Of a DNA stretch of 64,000 nucleotides, positions 1 through 14,600 are shown piece after piece. A program made the translations under genes and the position numbers. How positions within the stretch are numbered: position 1 is the stretch's first letter; every line of letters begins with the position of its first letter. Source of the DNA: Hyalella azteca (taxonomy: Eukaryota > Arthropoda > Malacostraca > Amphipoda > Hyalellidae); NCBI RefSeq assembly GCF_000764305.2, contig NW_025937447.1:1-64000 (forward strand), in the 5' to 3' direction. The notes under the pieces were generated by a model. That model worked only from the letters and a program-made list of their open reading frames with translations. It was not told the DNA's origin and made no database searches.

Positions 1-2050
1 CTATTTAGTTCCTTGCAATTTATCATGATGAATTTAAATTAGATCACAGCTTTTACATTAAATGAACGACATCATTTTGCCACCTTCTAATTTTTTATAC
101 AAGATATTCACAAAATCTTTTAGTTTGAATGAAATTGATTATGAAAATATTTTCTTAATTCGGGTAAAATCTCAAATTAAGTCAGAAATTAAAAGCAGAA
201 AAAATATCTAGTAAATATTTCTTTATGTTTTTATTAGCTTGTTTCTAAGATTACACTTTGAAACCATGTTCTCAGCTCCCTAAACTTGATCCACTGTCGA
301 ATTCATCAATTTTCAGAAAAACGGTAATAAAGTTCTAATGATAACACCGCGAAACTTAAGGTTCTTCCACGTTACATTACTATTGTTTGAGTCCTTGAAT
401 TAATATAGGCATTGTAATGTTTTAATTGACAGTTGCTGCTCCTACGATATACCTTGGTCATATTTCAAATGTTTTGCAAGCATGTCTTTTCGCCTGCTTA
501 AATGCACGAGCTCTTATTTGAAGACATGTTATCATTTTTTTGTTGTGGTTAAGCTTCATGGAAGCGTTATAGTGCACTTATTCAAGGTTTATTTTTTAAA
601 TGAATCACATCCGTCTGTGCCAGCATATTTATCATCGTATAGTAAACCACAAGACTACGTATAAGGATATTTTTTCTTGAAGAACACCCTAAGGAAATCG
701 TGTCAGGTTTCTTCATCGAGTAAAGACTTGAAGTTATTTCATGGAAAAGCGAAGATGCGTTTTATGGAGAGATCGGAGAGACGAGTCTTGCGGTTGTGCT
801 GCTCATGACTGGGGATGCTTGAGGCAGTCATACTTTCAGAAAAATGAGAAAGATTTGTCCTAATAGAGGAGTATTTTTCCGAAAAGGACGTATCAGTGCT
901 ACGAGCTTAAATGTGGCACTATTTGGACAATATGACCCATTCATTTTTCATAGTGTAGCAAGCATGGACTCGTCCTGATGACGCATGCATGACGAGTGAT
1001 GATGTTCACGTGCTTTTTAGAATCTACTTTTATTCAAGAAAATGAATAATTTCAGCTTCAGCATTAGGGGGAATGAAATAAGATAATTTTATGACTGTTC
1101 TCAGAGCCCAATATAGAATATGTGTGAAATGGAACGTAATGCCGGTAAACGGGCAAAATTTTGCAAATGCAGTTCAATTTTTCATGAGATCAACTGAACA
1201 AAAGCCAAACGAGATTAACTGAGGAAAATAAAAAGGATAACAATTAAGCTCTAAATCGTGAAAACATGACCTTTTCTCCCCAGTAATGCACTCAGCAAGA
1301 CATGAAGGCAATTTATTACTGCTCCTTAATCGCTAAAAAAAAACTCCCTAGTATCGCAAAATTTACCCCAAAATCACAGAGGTAAAAAGACTTCGCATGA
1401 GTTAGATTGTTTTTCGATAGGCCTGGAACTGTCAGGTTGTGGAGGCAATATTTCCAGGCGCATTTTCAGACGGCTGCTGGGCCAGCAACATCGTTTGTTT
1501 TCCTCCTCGACGTTTGTGGATAAAAGCAGATTTTAGTGCGGATGAAAATGTTATTTCCCGCAACAAGTATTGCAACGATTGGAAACTGTGAGCCATTGAT
1601 GGATGATCTATGCAGGGTTTGATTGAACAATAAATTTGAAATCAAGTAATTCCATGAGCATGGTATTTTTATTTACCGAAAAAGTATTCATGATATAATT
1701 TGGCTAATCCTTCGCACAAAAAGTTACATCCTAATTAGTGATCAAATATTATATTCATTGTGTAAATTGGACAATTTAAAGCATAACCTTTACCATTAGA
1801 ATATTTTAATCCATTTGGTGAGCCTTCGAAGTAATTTTAGCAATTTGGGATTCTATTTTAATACAGAATAAGTATATTTTAATATATTTAATGTTTATGA
1901 GCGTAATTTTGCCCTTAAGGCAAAATAATGAAACAAAATAAATATTTCGAAAAATCATTTTTCTATTGCATGGAAAATATGATACCCTAATAATGCATCC
2001 TAAAAGTATTTCTGAAGCTAAGAGTCAAATTAATTTTTTTTGTAAAGTAA
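1..2050. other. AT-rich intergenic DNA, no gene seen
   Basis: I see no reading frame with recognisable protein similarity and no clear splice-bounded exon chain. Open frames here are 60 codons or less, as expected by chance. Confidence 0.6.
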
Positions 2051-2059
2051 GGCCGGGCT

Positions 2060-2145
2060 AGCACTTTCTTTTAACTTTTGTGAGTCTCAGCAAAAAAACT
2101 AAGACTCACAAAAACTGAGACTCACTTTTGTGAGTCTCAGCGGTG
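2060..2145. repeat. Hairpin cluster with GTGAGTCTCAG units
   Basis: The motif TTTTGTGAGTCTCAGC occurs twice in direct orientation. A perfect inverted pair, CTGAGACTCAC at 2115-2125 and GTGAGTCTCAG at 2130-2140, can form an 11-bp stem with a 4-base loop. A further AAGACTCACAAAAA segment is a partial complement. No transposon ends are recognised. Confidence 0.7.
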
Positions 2146-2359
2146 CAAAAGTGGGCCAATACCGCCCGACCTCTGCGTTGTTTAACGGAGGTAAGCCCAG
2201 GGTTTGGCCTAATTAAGATTAATGACTTCTTGCCTGCAGCAACGATTTTCTGGGATGTGCCAAAAAAACTTGAACCGTACGTGAGGCATAGGAGAACTTC
2301 TTGGAATTTTTCAGTCTACAAATGAGTCGACAATTATCACATCAAATATATAAAAATAT

Positions 2360-2543
2360 AAACAGTACTCACTGCAGTGAGTGACAGATAGCGCATTTTC
2401 TCGTCAACGAAAACATTAAGTCACGGACGGACAGACAGACAGACTGACAGACGGACGGACAGACGGACGGACAGACGGACGGACAGACGGACATGGCGAG
2501 CACAATAGTGCATTTTTTCATAAATGAGAAAATGCGCTAAAAA
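2360..2543 (+). repeat. Dispersed short element, copy 1 (GGAC-rich)
   Basis: This is the longest of four copies of one family in the window (others at 15661, 20466 and, reversed, 44352). The copy starts around CAGTACTC and contains a perfect 16-bp palindrome ACTCACTGCAGTGAGT (2367-2382). Next comes AGCGCATTTTCTC (2390-2402), a GGAC/GACA simple repeat of variable length, the conserved block ATGGCGAGCACAATAGTGCA, and the inverse partner GAGAAAATGCGCT (2526-2538). There is no coding capacity. It looks like a small non-autonomous, MITE-like element, but I cannot assign a superfamily. Confidence 0.75.
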
Positions 2544-5500
2544 GAAATATGTAACCCGGAAATACTTCATTGATCAAACATACTTGCTACTGGGCAAAAT
2601 TTAATATTCTGATGTACATTATTTGCAGAAAACTTATTTCAGTTCGCTTAACAAGACATTGATTTGCCATCGAAAAATATCTTCTATCAAATTTGAACAG
2701 ATTTATTATTTTTTCAATAATTATTTAGTCTTTCTCTCTCCGATTTTTAGTCTGCTCCAATTTTTTTCCGCTCTCAATCGATCTATTTAAAAATTAATGA
2801 TAAGAATCACCGACTCGATTATTATTTGGTTCGTCCATACACATAAACCTCTCGTAACAAAACTCTGCAGCAAAATTAAGTTCCTGACTAAATTTCGCTT
2901 GAGCTCTGCAGAGAAAGTAATTGAGTGCTGCAAAATTTTGAGGTCCAGATGTTCTGTATAAAGATTTACAGAAGGGATGAAAGCAGCTCTACCAGTTTGT
3001 TTTACTCCCACTGCCTGTAAGATTCAAAAATTGCTTTGTAGATCAAACCAGAATGTTTGTTTTTCTCAAACTTTGCTATTGTCGGTCACCCTTCAACTGT
3101 GTGCACAAGCTGAGGCTGTTCAGAGCCTCTGACATATGAAATCTGGTTTCAGTTCACTGTTCTGAGATTTTAAAACGTTTTGCAATTAAAGTAAAAAGGC
3201 CCTTTGATAGTTCATGTCAGATCTATGAAATCCAACAAAAAATTTTATCTGCTAAATTAAGATGGACAAAAAAATTATTGGTGAGAATTACGCTCTGGTC
3301 AAAATAACTGCTTAAAAAAATCTCGACAACTATTACGAGAGCGTAACGATGTGTTCATTAATTTCTTTTTTTTTATTGATACATTATGATACTCCTGTTT
3401 AATTTGTGAGAGATTCGAAGCATTTCTTCCGTCATTAAAGAATGCTTGAGATCTTGCCGTCAAAGAATCTCAATGAATTTCACGAAAAAGTCGACGGAGC
3501 TTCTAGTCCGGCAAAAAAAGTGCTGAAGGAAGACATTCCCAGACTTTATAGATCCAATAAGGCCCGACCTGAAATATGATTTCAGAAGAGGACATTTTGA
3601 CAGGTCGCCGTATATGAGAGACCCGTTAATATTGCATGAAGCTGACATCCACAGTCGATCTTCTTCAGAAGAACTAAACACCAATCTCCAGGACTCAAGG
3701 AAAAAAGTTCTAGGTAAAAAATGCTCACCAATATCGCATTTTTGGGCCTTTCTTCAACTTTTAAATTCAGGCCTGGACTGCGGATGCAACATCTGTGACC
3801 AAACTGTTAGCTGACTGAGACGATTCCGGAGAATTGTGTAGGAATAACGTCTGGTTTTTGCTGCACTGTGATTTTAATCAAATGAATTTCATTCTACTTA
3901 CGATGGCGTTAATCGAATATGAAAATTGGACGAAATAAACTATGTAAAATTTGATGTATGCAAATAGAGCAAAGCATTTTTTAATTAATCCTAATCAAAA
4001 ACAAGAAATGTGACAAATCTGATTGAGAAATTACGGCTGAAATGAACAGAAAGAATTAGTTAGAAAAAATACTGATTGAATGAACTCAATCTCAGGTGCA
4101 AATATGCATTGCTTGACCAAAATTCTGAAAGGAGATAAAATGCCAATAAAATTCATTATATTTTCATTGAAAACGGTTTGAAGTCCTACTCCAGTTTAAA
4201 TTTGAGAATATACACTCGTTTTATTAATATACATGACCAAATTTAAAAAGAAGATATTAAAAGCAAATTAGGCAGTAAAAAATCCTGCTTACGGATAAAA
4301 TTATAAATAAGAAATTTCAAGTATCGAGTAACTTTAGAAAAACTCGTCGGAACTCCTGGTGTTGCAACCTAAAATTTACTGATTTTTAAATTACTAAAGG
4401 GATTATTATTATTAAAGTAATCATATTAATTAAAGAGATATAAGGCCTATTTTTATTAATAAAGTGATCATTATAATAAAAGTGATATCAAATTGATAAT
4501 ATAATTTCAAATTTAACAATCACTTCTGGAGAAGAATACATCGCAATAAATTATCGTCATGAATGCCCATAGCTGAAAAGATGGAAGGGCAATCATTGGT
4601 AAACATTTGTAAAACCTGTTTTTTCTTTCGGTATTACTATCCTCTTTTTTGTCAAATTGAAAATACCTCACGTTCGCGCAAATAAAGTTATGCACAATAA
4701 TCATCGGCGTACTTCGTATATATCACGCTACTTCTACATCAGGTAGGACGAGCAATCGGGAAGGAGTTATCGTACAAGAAACCGTCTTGCGCATCCACCT
4801 CACTCAACCGTGCATCTTTACGCAGAATGTTGCGAAGTCGCCGTGACCGGAACTTATACAAGAATTTTTTGTTAACACGCTCATCGCTTCCATCTTGAAG
4901 ATTTTTTAATATCTGTAGAATTTCAGATGCTTGCTGGAATAGCCACAATTGCACTTTGTATTAGACTGAAATTATTGTTTTGAGTAGAAATATAGTTTCG
5001 AGCGGAATAGGTTGCAAAAAGAATATGGCTGGATTATATGCGTTAACATAGATCCCCTGAATATAATCAACTTTTATTCTAAGATAGCTATTGTACTTCC
5101 CGATGAAAGATGAATAACGGCCCCTACATTATTTAAGCGCTGAATAACAGTTGAGCTAGGTTCTGAATTTAAACCAAGCGATTCATGGATATGTAAAATT
5201 TTCCTAGGCAAATCGGACAATATATAATCAACCCAGGAAAAAATGCACATGCCATGCAGCCAATTTCTCAATTTTAATTGAGGAAATCGTTTACACTGAA
5301 TCCGTCTCATTTTATAATTATTGAACAGACCTTCTACAACATCTAATTAAAACAACGACAAAAATTCATTACGTCAAAGCTGCAAACGAGGTTCGCACCT
5401 TTGAGCCGAACGATTTGAAGTGAAACTGTTGCGAGCACAAATCCAAACTTTAATTCACTCTTCCCCAAAATTTTGAGGAGTAAAATTTCGGAAATGCGAG

Positions 5501-6880
5501 TTGCCCACGTTAATTGAGCGGTGTAGAAGCCGCCACATGCGCAATATATAGGCTGCACACTGTGCCTGAGTATTCTTTATTACAATGAGCAAGCTTTCCT
5601 AATTACTAATCTTGTCCGCTTTATAAGCGGCCTCCAAAAGCCCGACCTTAATACAGCGGTACTCCATATCTAATTTTCTAGGTGGTAAATGCGGCATCAG
5701 ACAACTTCGGTGAACGAGGCCACCAGCCATGATTATATACATTCATATATTACAGAGTCGCAATAGCATCGTTACTGAACGCTCGACTCGGGTCATGCCT
5801 CGACAAACTTTGGTGCAAAAGTACGTCTAATAATCCGTATCGTATGGCTCGGCTACAGCACCTCTAACTTGAAGAACTTATTGCTGTTAGACACCAGGCT
5901 GCGAGCCACGTGTCATCTTGGGTTCTGTTTTTTTCGCCTTAATATTTGTCTGGCATGCGGCCTTGGACCAAAAACGTTTATGTATTTGCACATTTTTATC
6001 TGTTCATTAATACCGTATTTCAGAAGTTGTAGTTTGTTTGTTTTCTGGTTGCACAAACATGAATTTTAATAAACTGATCTGTATTTTCTGGCCTCTACAT
6101 TCATTTGAAAATGCTAAGGAAAATATAATGAATGAACAATAATTATACGATCGTGCTTTTAAAGAACAGATCATTTCAATTATTCATTGAATTTTCCTAA
6201 TAAAAAGAAGAAACGGGAAATAACATTTCGATTTGTGAAAATTCATTTTAATTTAGTATCAATACAAATGTCTTTAGTTCTAGCACGTGGTTTGCGCTGG
6301 ACTGGGGCGACCGCTCGGACAAGTACTATTATTTTTGAAAGTGGCAATCACAGATTTTTGACACATTTTGGTAGCAGACAGGGTATGCCTAGATAACAGA
6401 TTACAGACCTTTCTGAACACTTGAGGAAGTCTCCATTGCACTGTCGGCTACGTTGCAATTATTAATGAGAGAAAACCATTTGATAATCAAAATTACATAC
6501 CACCAGCAATGGCTAGGTGTGTAATGAACAACGTTATTGCAATGCACCTCTAATTGAGAAAAATTGATAGGTGCATTGAAATTGAAAAAAAAAATATTTC
6601 TCTCCATAGAATTACGGTCCCGAAAATATTTCGCATGAATCACGCAGTATCAATTGAGTTTTGTCAATGCAGAATTAATTCTGAAATATTTTCGCTCATT
6701 GTAATTAGTGTTGTCCACCCACTATTATATATAATGTCCATAAACGCTTTATTTTTATGTTTTATAACTGTCGGCCCGCGGCCGACCCGTAACAACGAAA
6801 AATATTATACCCGGAAAAATTCTTATTTCATTCATTCAAGATTAAGAAATTATCATAAACAAAAAAATAAACTTCGAAAC
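2544..6880. other. Intergenic DNA, no gene seen
   Basis: No exon or gene could be supported. The longest open frame (6554-6886, 110 codons, + strand) has an AT-driven composition and no recognisable domain, so it is not called. Confidence 0.5.
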
Positions 6881-6890
6881 GTATGAGAGA

Positions 6891-7114
6891 GATTACAATT
6901 GGATAACAATTGTAATCACTCTCAATTATTATAAAGATATTTCGGAGGTTAAATGAGTGAGACCGACACAGGCAAGGAACCTGTCAAAACCACGAGACCG
7001 GGTTTTTAGATTCAATTTAGCGACTGAACCAAATTAAGATATCTGAAAATATCTTAATTTGGTTCTGAAATATCTGAAAAATGAACTACTGAAATATCTG
7101 AAAATATTTCAGTA
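6891..7114. repeat. Three short perfect hairpins
   Basis: Three inverted pairs lie close together: GATTACAATTG/CAATTGTAATC (6891-6917, 5-base loop), ACCAAATTAAGATAT/ATATCTTAATTTGGT (7028-7063, 6-base loop) and TACTGAAATAT/ATATTTCAGTA (7087-7114, 6-base loop). Stems are perfect and loops very short. They share no sequence, so they are not copies of one element. Confidence 0.75.
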
Positions 7115-7577
7115 CTTTTGTTTTGACTGCGGTTTTGTGCGCAACTAAAGCTTAGCTTTGATTTTTTTTTGCAGGCGCCCAGTCGTATGGGCGCCCTCTC
7201 GGATATGCGTTCACGACGGGACCACAATCTCACCAGCATGATTGATGTGAAATTCGCTTGGTACACGACATGTTTTCTCAGGAATCATGAGGCTAAAACA
7301 AATTCCTTATTATTTATAATAAATTTAATTGAAGCAGGAACGCTGGCCTCCAAGGTTATGAGCGAAGCCCTTCATTACGTTGTCACGATCATCGTTTCAT
7401 TTTCAAATTGAATGTGAAATAAATTGCAATTTGCATGCCTAGCTGTTTATTTGCCACTACATTTTTTATTTGCTGCCTCGCGGAATTGGTCGAGAAAATA
7501 CGATATCATTCCATTATAAAATACGAATATGTTATGAAAAAGTTTCGAGGTACGTATAATAAATAAATGTATACTAA

Positions 7578-7612
7578 TTATGATATCGTGTCGAGAAGAC
7601 ACGATATCATAA
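7578..7612. repeat. 15-bp perfect hairpin
   Basis: TTATGATATCGTGTC at 7578-7592 pairs exactly with GACACGATATCATAA at 7598-7612 across a 5-base loop. No T-run or gene context suggests a terminator. Confidence 0.8.
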
Positions 7613-10600
7613 GGTTTAGTTGTCTCATTCTATGACATAGAATCGCATTGAAATATAAACTCAAATTAGTTCAAGAACTTTGAGAATTACATTCTGTGGA
7701 GGCACCAACTCTGCGTTATGTACTAATTCTAACATATTGCAGCCAAATGATACAAATTTGTATAAGCTCCATGCCTCAGGTCATTTTTGTCACCATCATT
7801 CCTCTGTAGTTTTCTGGTGATAACTTCACACCATGTCACTTTTGTCTCCGTCATTCCACTGGAATGTCTCAAAATGACTTTCGACCTATGAGGCTGAAAC
7901 CCTATACTTTTAAATGACAAAATTGCTCCAATTTCGATCTAGTAAGACGAAGATTGTTAATATTACTGATGTCTTAATCAGCTAATTTCATGTTATTGCT
8001 GTCGCATTATCTCCACGATGTACAGTTCTGTATTCTTGCCTTCGAAACATTGCGTAATTTATTTTAAAAAACATTTACTCCGTTTCAAGTTTCCACGTGT
8101 TCTGCCATATTTATATTTTAATTTTATTGTTTACATTTACGACCTTCACCCGAAGTTCTTTAGCTCTGCGAAGAATAGAAAGAAGAAATGTGAATGTTTG
8201 TACTAACATTCCAACATTTTAACAGAAAGGAAAAGCTTAAATAATCTGCTACACACTGAATTTCCAAGTTTAACGTAGAATATACATCTTGTTTTTTCAA
8301 CCCAATGTTGGAAAAAACATTTACAAGAAATATTCACTGGAAGTGTAGAATTTAGACTACGAATAAAATTTTTTGTGCCATTTTCCGATAAACTCAAAAT
8401 AGAGTGGATTAAACGAAGTACAGTTTATATGGGAAATTGGTGCACAAAATGTTTATATTTATTATGTACGAAATATACAAGTCAGCTAGCATCCATATTT
8501 ACGCTACGAGTAATACAGAGAACTTCAATAAAATGGAAATAAGCTTTGGATTTCCATCAATTGCAGATGGGGTCGAGACGGCGCTTGAATTTCAGATGAA
8601 GGCAATTCCCTTAAGTCTACGGAAGCCGCTTACCGCATTTAAATTTTGACACTAGGATCAGTATTTAAATATGTTTTATTGCATCTACCGGCAATGAACT
8701 TGGCAGCTATTTACGTTAAGAGTACGAAGAAAGCACGACGTAAAATTTCATCAAACATTTCTATTTTTTAGATTTCAGGATCTAATTTATTGCAATTTTA
8801 CAGCGCCACCTAATAGCTGAAGTTCGATTAGGTCCATGAGTAATTCAACATAGCGCTGTCTAAATACTCTAATTTAAAATTTGACTGAATTTATTCTGAG
8901 ATTTTTTAACTTTTGCCTTGAATTTTAATCGTAGGAGGAACATTCATTGAGCAAGATGTGGCCGCTCTACTAGGTAATGAATAAGGAGGAATTATTAGAA
9001 CAATGTCGTTAAAGATCCGTAAAATTTCATAGACAATTCTCCATATTATTATTATTAACCTAAATTGGTTTTAACAATTATTCATTTTGGTATGTCGTTA
9101 TGTACACCCTATGGAGGTATGAGATAAATTTTTGGAATTATAATCAATATCTGAAAATCGTACAATGAGAAATGCTCAAGCGGAGTCACTTATAATTTTA
9201 TTTATTTTGTTGAAAACCTAAGATATAAAATTAGTTATGAGATTCTGTGTTAAAAATATTAGCAAGGCCATTTACTAAATTTTATCAACAGAATTCGGAA
9301 TAAATTGAAGAGAATATATAGTATCTAATCAATATTATGGGAATCTTGTATAAGTTTTCTTGATTTTTGCGTACCAACATGCAAATAATTTTGCCATGAA
9401 ATACGTGTTCGTGATCAAAGATTTTAGTAAGGATATGAGTGTGAATTTACAAGGGATCTAAGAGTGGATTTGCAAGGGATCCGAGAGTGGATTTACGAAG
9501 GATTTTTGTAAGGCATGTGCTGGGGCAAGGGATCGGTCCTGATACATGGCGCGCGCGTGATGACTCACATAAAGTATGTAATTTGCACCACCGTGTTTTA
9601 TGAGTGAATTAACTTCGAATTTCAGCTTCTTACTCAGGAAATGTAGGAAGAGATTCATGTTTGCGGATACTAATGGGATGTTATATTAGACTCACCGTGC
9701 TAATTAGGTTACGGCTTATAGCTCCTTACTTATATAGCTATTATGTTACATGTAAGGTTCCATATTCTTAGAACTAATGTAATTCAACATTTCTTCACTT
9801 ATGAATAAAGATAGAGTTTTACTTCTTTTCTCGTGATATCAGAGATTCTACAGTCAAGATAATAGATTGTTTTTGTAGGAGATAATTATTTTTTATTCAG
9901 ATATTTAAATACTAATTGTTGTAATAAATAATTGTAAAGAAGAATTTTTGTACTGAGATACTTTATGTTAAACTAATAACGGCGGATATTAACTTGAACA
10001 TTAGTAATATTTATAAAAATGGTGATCCCATATGCATGGGGCAAGTCACCCGATTACCATAGCAAAAGGCCAAAATAATGTAAATCTAATAAATAATCAA
10101 ATCGGCCACATCCGAAAGCAAAGTTTTAGCATGCAATAAATTTTCGGATCGTTATCAACTTTCAGATGACAGAAGCCGAGTCAGGACGAACATTGATGAT
10201 GCTGGCAACTGTCTGAATTGAAATTGGTCAGTTGACAGGATGTTGACAAGTCTTTAAAGGTCGTGTTTGATAAACACTCTGATGCCCGATGACATCGCTA
10301 AATTACGCAGCAAAACTTTTTTCTTGCAGTCCTGTTGTTTAATTATAGAACTATATTTCTCATCAATAAAACGGTTAAATCATATATCCAGTTTATTAAA
10401 AGTTAAAAAAAAAGTTTTTTAAAGTTAAAAGTTAAGTTTTATCCAATAAAAGTTATTATCTTCTGTCGACGATCAATACATGTTTTGCTTACGCGTAGAC
10501 GAGCACGCTGAAACGCATACCATTACGTAAGGTTAATGGTTACCGCGAAATTTACGAAAAATTTGTTACCACGGAATAATCGAGGACAATTGAAACTAAC

Positions 10601-11480
10601 AATATGAATAAAGAATGAAAATCGCGGAAGTCATTGCTACCGTAAGCAATGAATTTTCTATTTTGCTATCACGACTCGTTTCAGAAGCAGTCAGTTGGTA
10701 CAAAAAATAATGGACCTTTGTAATGACATATTTGATTGGAATTTGATAAAAAAGAAGGTAGAAATTGAATTCATCATATATTCATCAAAGACGATACGGT
10801 GAATCGACTTTCGTGTAAAGTTTTTAGCTCCTTCCTTAGTTGGTGCACTTTACAGTTCTCCGATACAAGTTTAAATTCTAGGTGAGAAGCTTGAATCTGC
10901 TGCTGAAAGTTGTTCAAAAGTTGTTGTTCATTTCTCTTGCAAATTTTGCTCACAGACGAGAGATATTGTCAGAAATGATCAGTCACCTTTATACATTCAG
11001 GTTATTTTACATGGTGCCTTCATATATTTAATGTTTAATTCTCTAACCAGCATGTTCTGCCATCAAAAACGAATTTTTTTCGTTGTACTGGAAAATTGAT
11101 TTAGTGCGATGGGTACATATAAACATCAACGGTATAACTTCATAGCTTTGACACTGTGATAACTGAGTAACTTTCCCGCACTGGAAAAATTCTCCCCCAA
11201 GGAGACTAATGGAGCTTCGTTTAAGAGAATCCAAAATAAATCAAGAAAGGTTTACTTCAAACACGAGTCATCCATCAACGTCTCTTAATCGGCGACTTGT
11301 GTAAGTTCTTATCAGAGAATTAGATCTCCTAGGAGCTTGTGGCTTGGCTATCACACTCACCATTACCCAAGCTCTGTCTTTGCTCACCATTTTTTTCTTT
11401 TGAATTTATTTCTAAAACTCGAGAGGCAAAATGAAATGTCAATTATTTAAGCGATTCTAATATCATAAGCAAAAAAAGCT
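7613..11480. other. Intergenic DNA, no gene seen
   Basis: No supported gene. There is a local imperfect duplication of about 26 bp near 7780-7860 (around TTTGTCTCCGTCATTCCACT) and a two-copy 27-bp repeat near 9440-9500 (around AGAGTGGATTTGCAAGGGAT). Confidence 0.5.
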
Positions 11481-11485
11481 GTTGA

Positions 11486-11695
11486 CACTTTTTGAGCGAT
11501 TACGCAACTCTGTCCATCTATTCCATCAATTTGTAAAGAATAAGCAGTAATAAAGTGGCTAACAATTGCTGAAACTTCTGAGTGATAACGCTACAAGCGC
11601 TTCATTACTAAAACTTCTGAGAAATAATGCAATAAAAGCAACTTTGCAGGAACTTTTGAGTAGAAACGCAACTGAAGACATCCATTACTTGCGTT
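11486..11695 (+). repeat. 39-bp tandem repeat, open in one frame
   Basis: Three adjacent 39-bp units lie in about 11569-11685. The unit starts around AAACTTCTGAG and ends near the AACGC/ACT segment. A more diverged unit lies near 11486-11515. Because 39 is a multiple of three, the array is open and reads as three 13-residue repeats of the type LLKLLSDNATSAS. The open frame starting at 11566 runs 77 codons with no recognisable family. It could be a minisatellite or a decayed coding repeat. Confidence 0.55.
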
Positions 11696-11699
11696 CTCA

Positions 11700-14600
11700 G
11701 AAGCGATGTAAATCCACTATTTCATTGCGAATACCCCGAGCACATTTATATTTATTTTCCCGTAAAATTGCAAATTCGAAAAACTTAAGTATTTTTTAGT
11801 TTAATGTTATTTCAACGAACACAATTCTTAAAAAATTCAAATTTAATTGCGTATTTAAAATCAGATTGTTTTATAATTGGTACGTTTATCAATCAAAACA
11901 TACACCATAGAGAATACGTGCGTTTTCATATAAATATATTTTTAATCATCGTGAAATGAGACAAAACATACATATGAAAATTTGTATATAAAATTTATTC
12001 GATATTTTTCACAAAATTATTTCAAAATTATTCGGCATTTTTCACTTTTTTTATCAACGAACTTGATCGGCCGAAATATTTCCCTGGACTACAGGGAAAT
12101 ATTTCGAACATCAGACGACAACCATGTCTTATATATAAGTGGGAACAAATTCAACGTTGTCGGCAGGGAATTATAGTAAAAGTTCACATATGGTCTTTCA
12201 GCCAATTACACAGTGACGGTCAATAATACGGCGTCGTTCGCTAAACGTTGAAACTTTGCGCTAAACCCAGCATAAGCATTGCACACGCGCGTTTGCAAAG
12301 AAAGTTTTCAATTTTTTAAAGTTGTGTCGTTGACGGCTTTGATGTGAAGACGTGTGCCTGTCATTGCTATACGATCCCATTGAATTTTCTGATTGCTTTG
12401 TTAGCTGCAAAGCAGCGCGATCATCCTGAAGAATTGTAAAGCGAGATTTGCGAAATATTTCAAAGAGAATGTGAGCATCGGAAAATGCAGCAGCTCTTCG
12501 TAGCAGAAGGCAAGCGAGGCTCTGTGGCTTCCCAGACTTGGCAGGAATTCAATTAAAGAAGCCTAGGGGATCTGCAATCGAATTCTCGAGGATGGGAACA
12601 ATGGAGAAAACTTGAATCCTTGCTGTCGGTGTTTTCTTTCCGGAGACATGAGGTGCCAAATTGAAGTGACGTCAAGGATCAGGACTCACGCGTCCTTGAA
12701 TCCTACTACATTAAGTAGGAAAAATTATAAACGACATGGAAGCAACTATTCAAATAATTAGCTTCAAATTAGTGTCGAGTGGCCATATTCAAACAAAACA
12801 TTTCGTATTTTCACCGACTTCTGAACAGATAGTACGACGTCTACCTGCTGAATGAAAGTTATAATAAATATTATTTTAACAATATTCGTGCGCATCAGTA
12901 TTGCAAGCTTACTACAAGAGTAAAATAATGAACACCTTAAATTAACTAAAACAGAGATAACCTATACCGAACATTTGCCAAAAAAATAGAAGCCTATTTG
13001 TCATAGTTAAATTATTTATATTAAACAAGATGATTTGTTATCTCTAAAATAGTTTTTCTCTGAGTTCAAATATACTAAAATTATAACCGGTTGAAACATT
13101 TTGAAAGGAACACACATTAGAGACAAATAGAACCGATTTATCGTTGAAGATGAGACGAGTGCAATAGAGTTCAGAATCAATTTCTGGCTCGCTTGGAGCG
13201 CCTTCTTGAAATAATGATTTGCTTTGATGAAATCATCTCCCGGTTCAATGATATTCGTTCGGCATTGCGAATATCACTCACATAATTGGTTGGATTAATT
13301 CATTTCGTGTGCAGCGAGGCGGTATTTCAAAATTCATGCGCTGAAAAGCAGTGAATGTCGAACGAAAGCATCTCTCACACGAAAAGTAAAATGTGGGAAA
13401 ACTTTGAGTTTTTAACTTTCATCCCGTGATTCCGCAAGCTAGGTTCTATTTCCAAATTTCAATTGGTGTTTTTCCGCTAGCCCACAGGTTGAGATTGCAG
13501 CGGTTAAATACAATTTTAAAGGCTGTATCGGTCGTTGTTTAGGTATTTCCAAGGCACTTTGGCGCGATAACGACCCAGGCTTTCATCAGCGGATTTTAGA
13601 CGCAGAGTTTTGCGGAGATTGGAGGGGAAAGTTTGATGTGTTTCCGATGAGTTTAGAAGGAATCAGCGCCCTGAGCGATGTACGAGACCCAAGAAAGCCC
13701 TGTGATCGAACGGATTTCTGCGTTAATTGTCGGATAAATCGCGGCGCTCATGATGAGCGATGACCGTCCACCCAAACTGATGTTCGTTGCACATACCGTG
13801 TAGGGAAAACAAGGACAATGATATCGATGAGCTGGATCGATCATTGTTAGATCGATCCGATCATTGCGCGATCAGTGTTAGATAATCATGATTGCAAATT
13901 CAAAACTGACTGTAAGTTAAATATAATGATGTTCGTGAAGTAGCTTCTTAAACATTAATGAATTTCGAAAGCTCTGGTGTATGGTGAATTACTATTTTTC
14001 TTCCTCAGAGCGATCTGCTGCAATTGTGACCATCAGATGGTAGCGGTTGCTTAGACATGTAAATTATAACTCCTAAATTCAATCATTGTATTGTAGCATC
14101 ATATGTTCACAAACCATCGCTAATTTGTGCTATAGGAATTATTGACTTATTGAGCCGCGCTCCAGAGCACTCACCAGTACAACGATACATAAGATTCCCT
14201 CCCTTCTTCCCCAGATAGATCATATTTTGTCATCAAATATTAAAGTTATCGCAATTTAAAATTCAAATAAAATAGTTTGTAATTTTTAGATAAAATGGAA
14301 GAAGCAAACATTAGAAAATAAAAGAATATTTTGCTTGCATGTGGAATCTGAATTGAGGTCTGAATTGAGGTTTTGTTTATCGGCAGAACTTTTACAAGGC
14401 AGAACTTTTCAAAAAAATCGAAGACTCTTCATGAGGAATCTTAATCTCAAAATAAACGTTTCATTAAAATAAATTACCACAACATAAAAAAGATTTAGGA
14501 TATTGTGTTTTGTGTAGCCAACGTTTGTAGCGTTTCGCTATGTTTGTATCGCATGAATGCTTGTACAAAAGCTGTATCTCATGATTCTGTTCCCTTGAGT

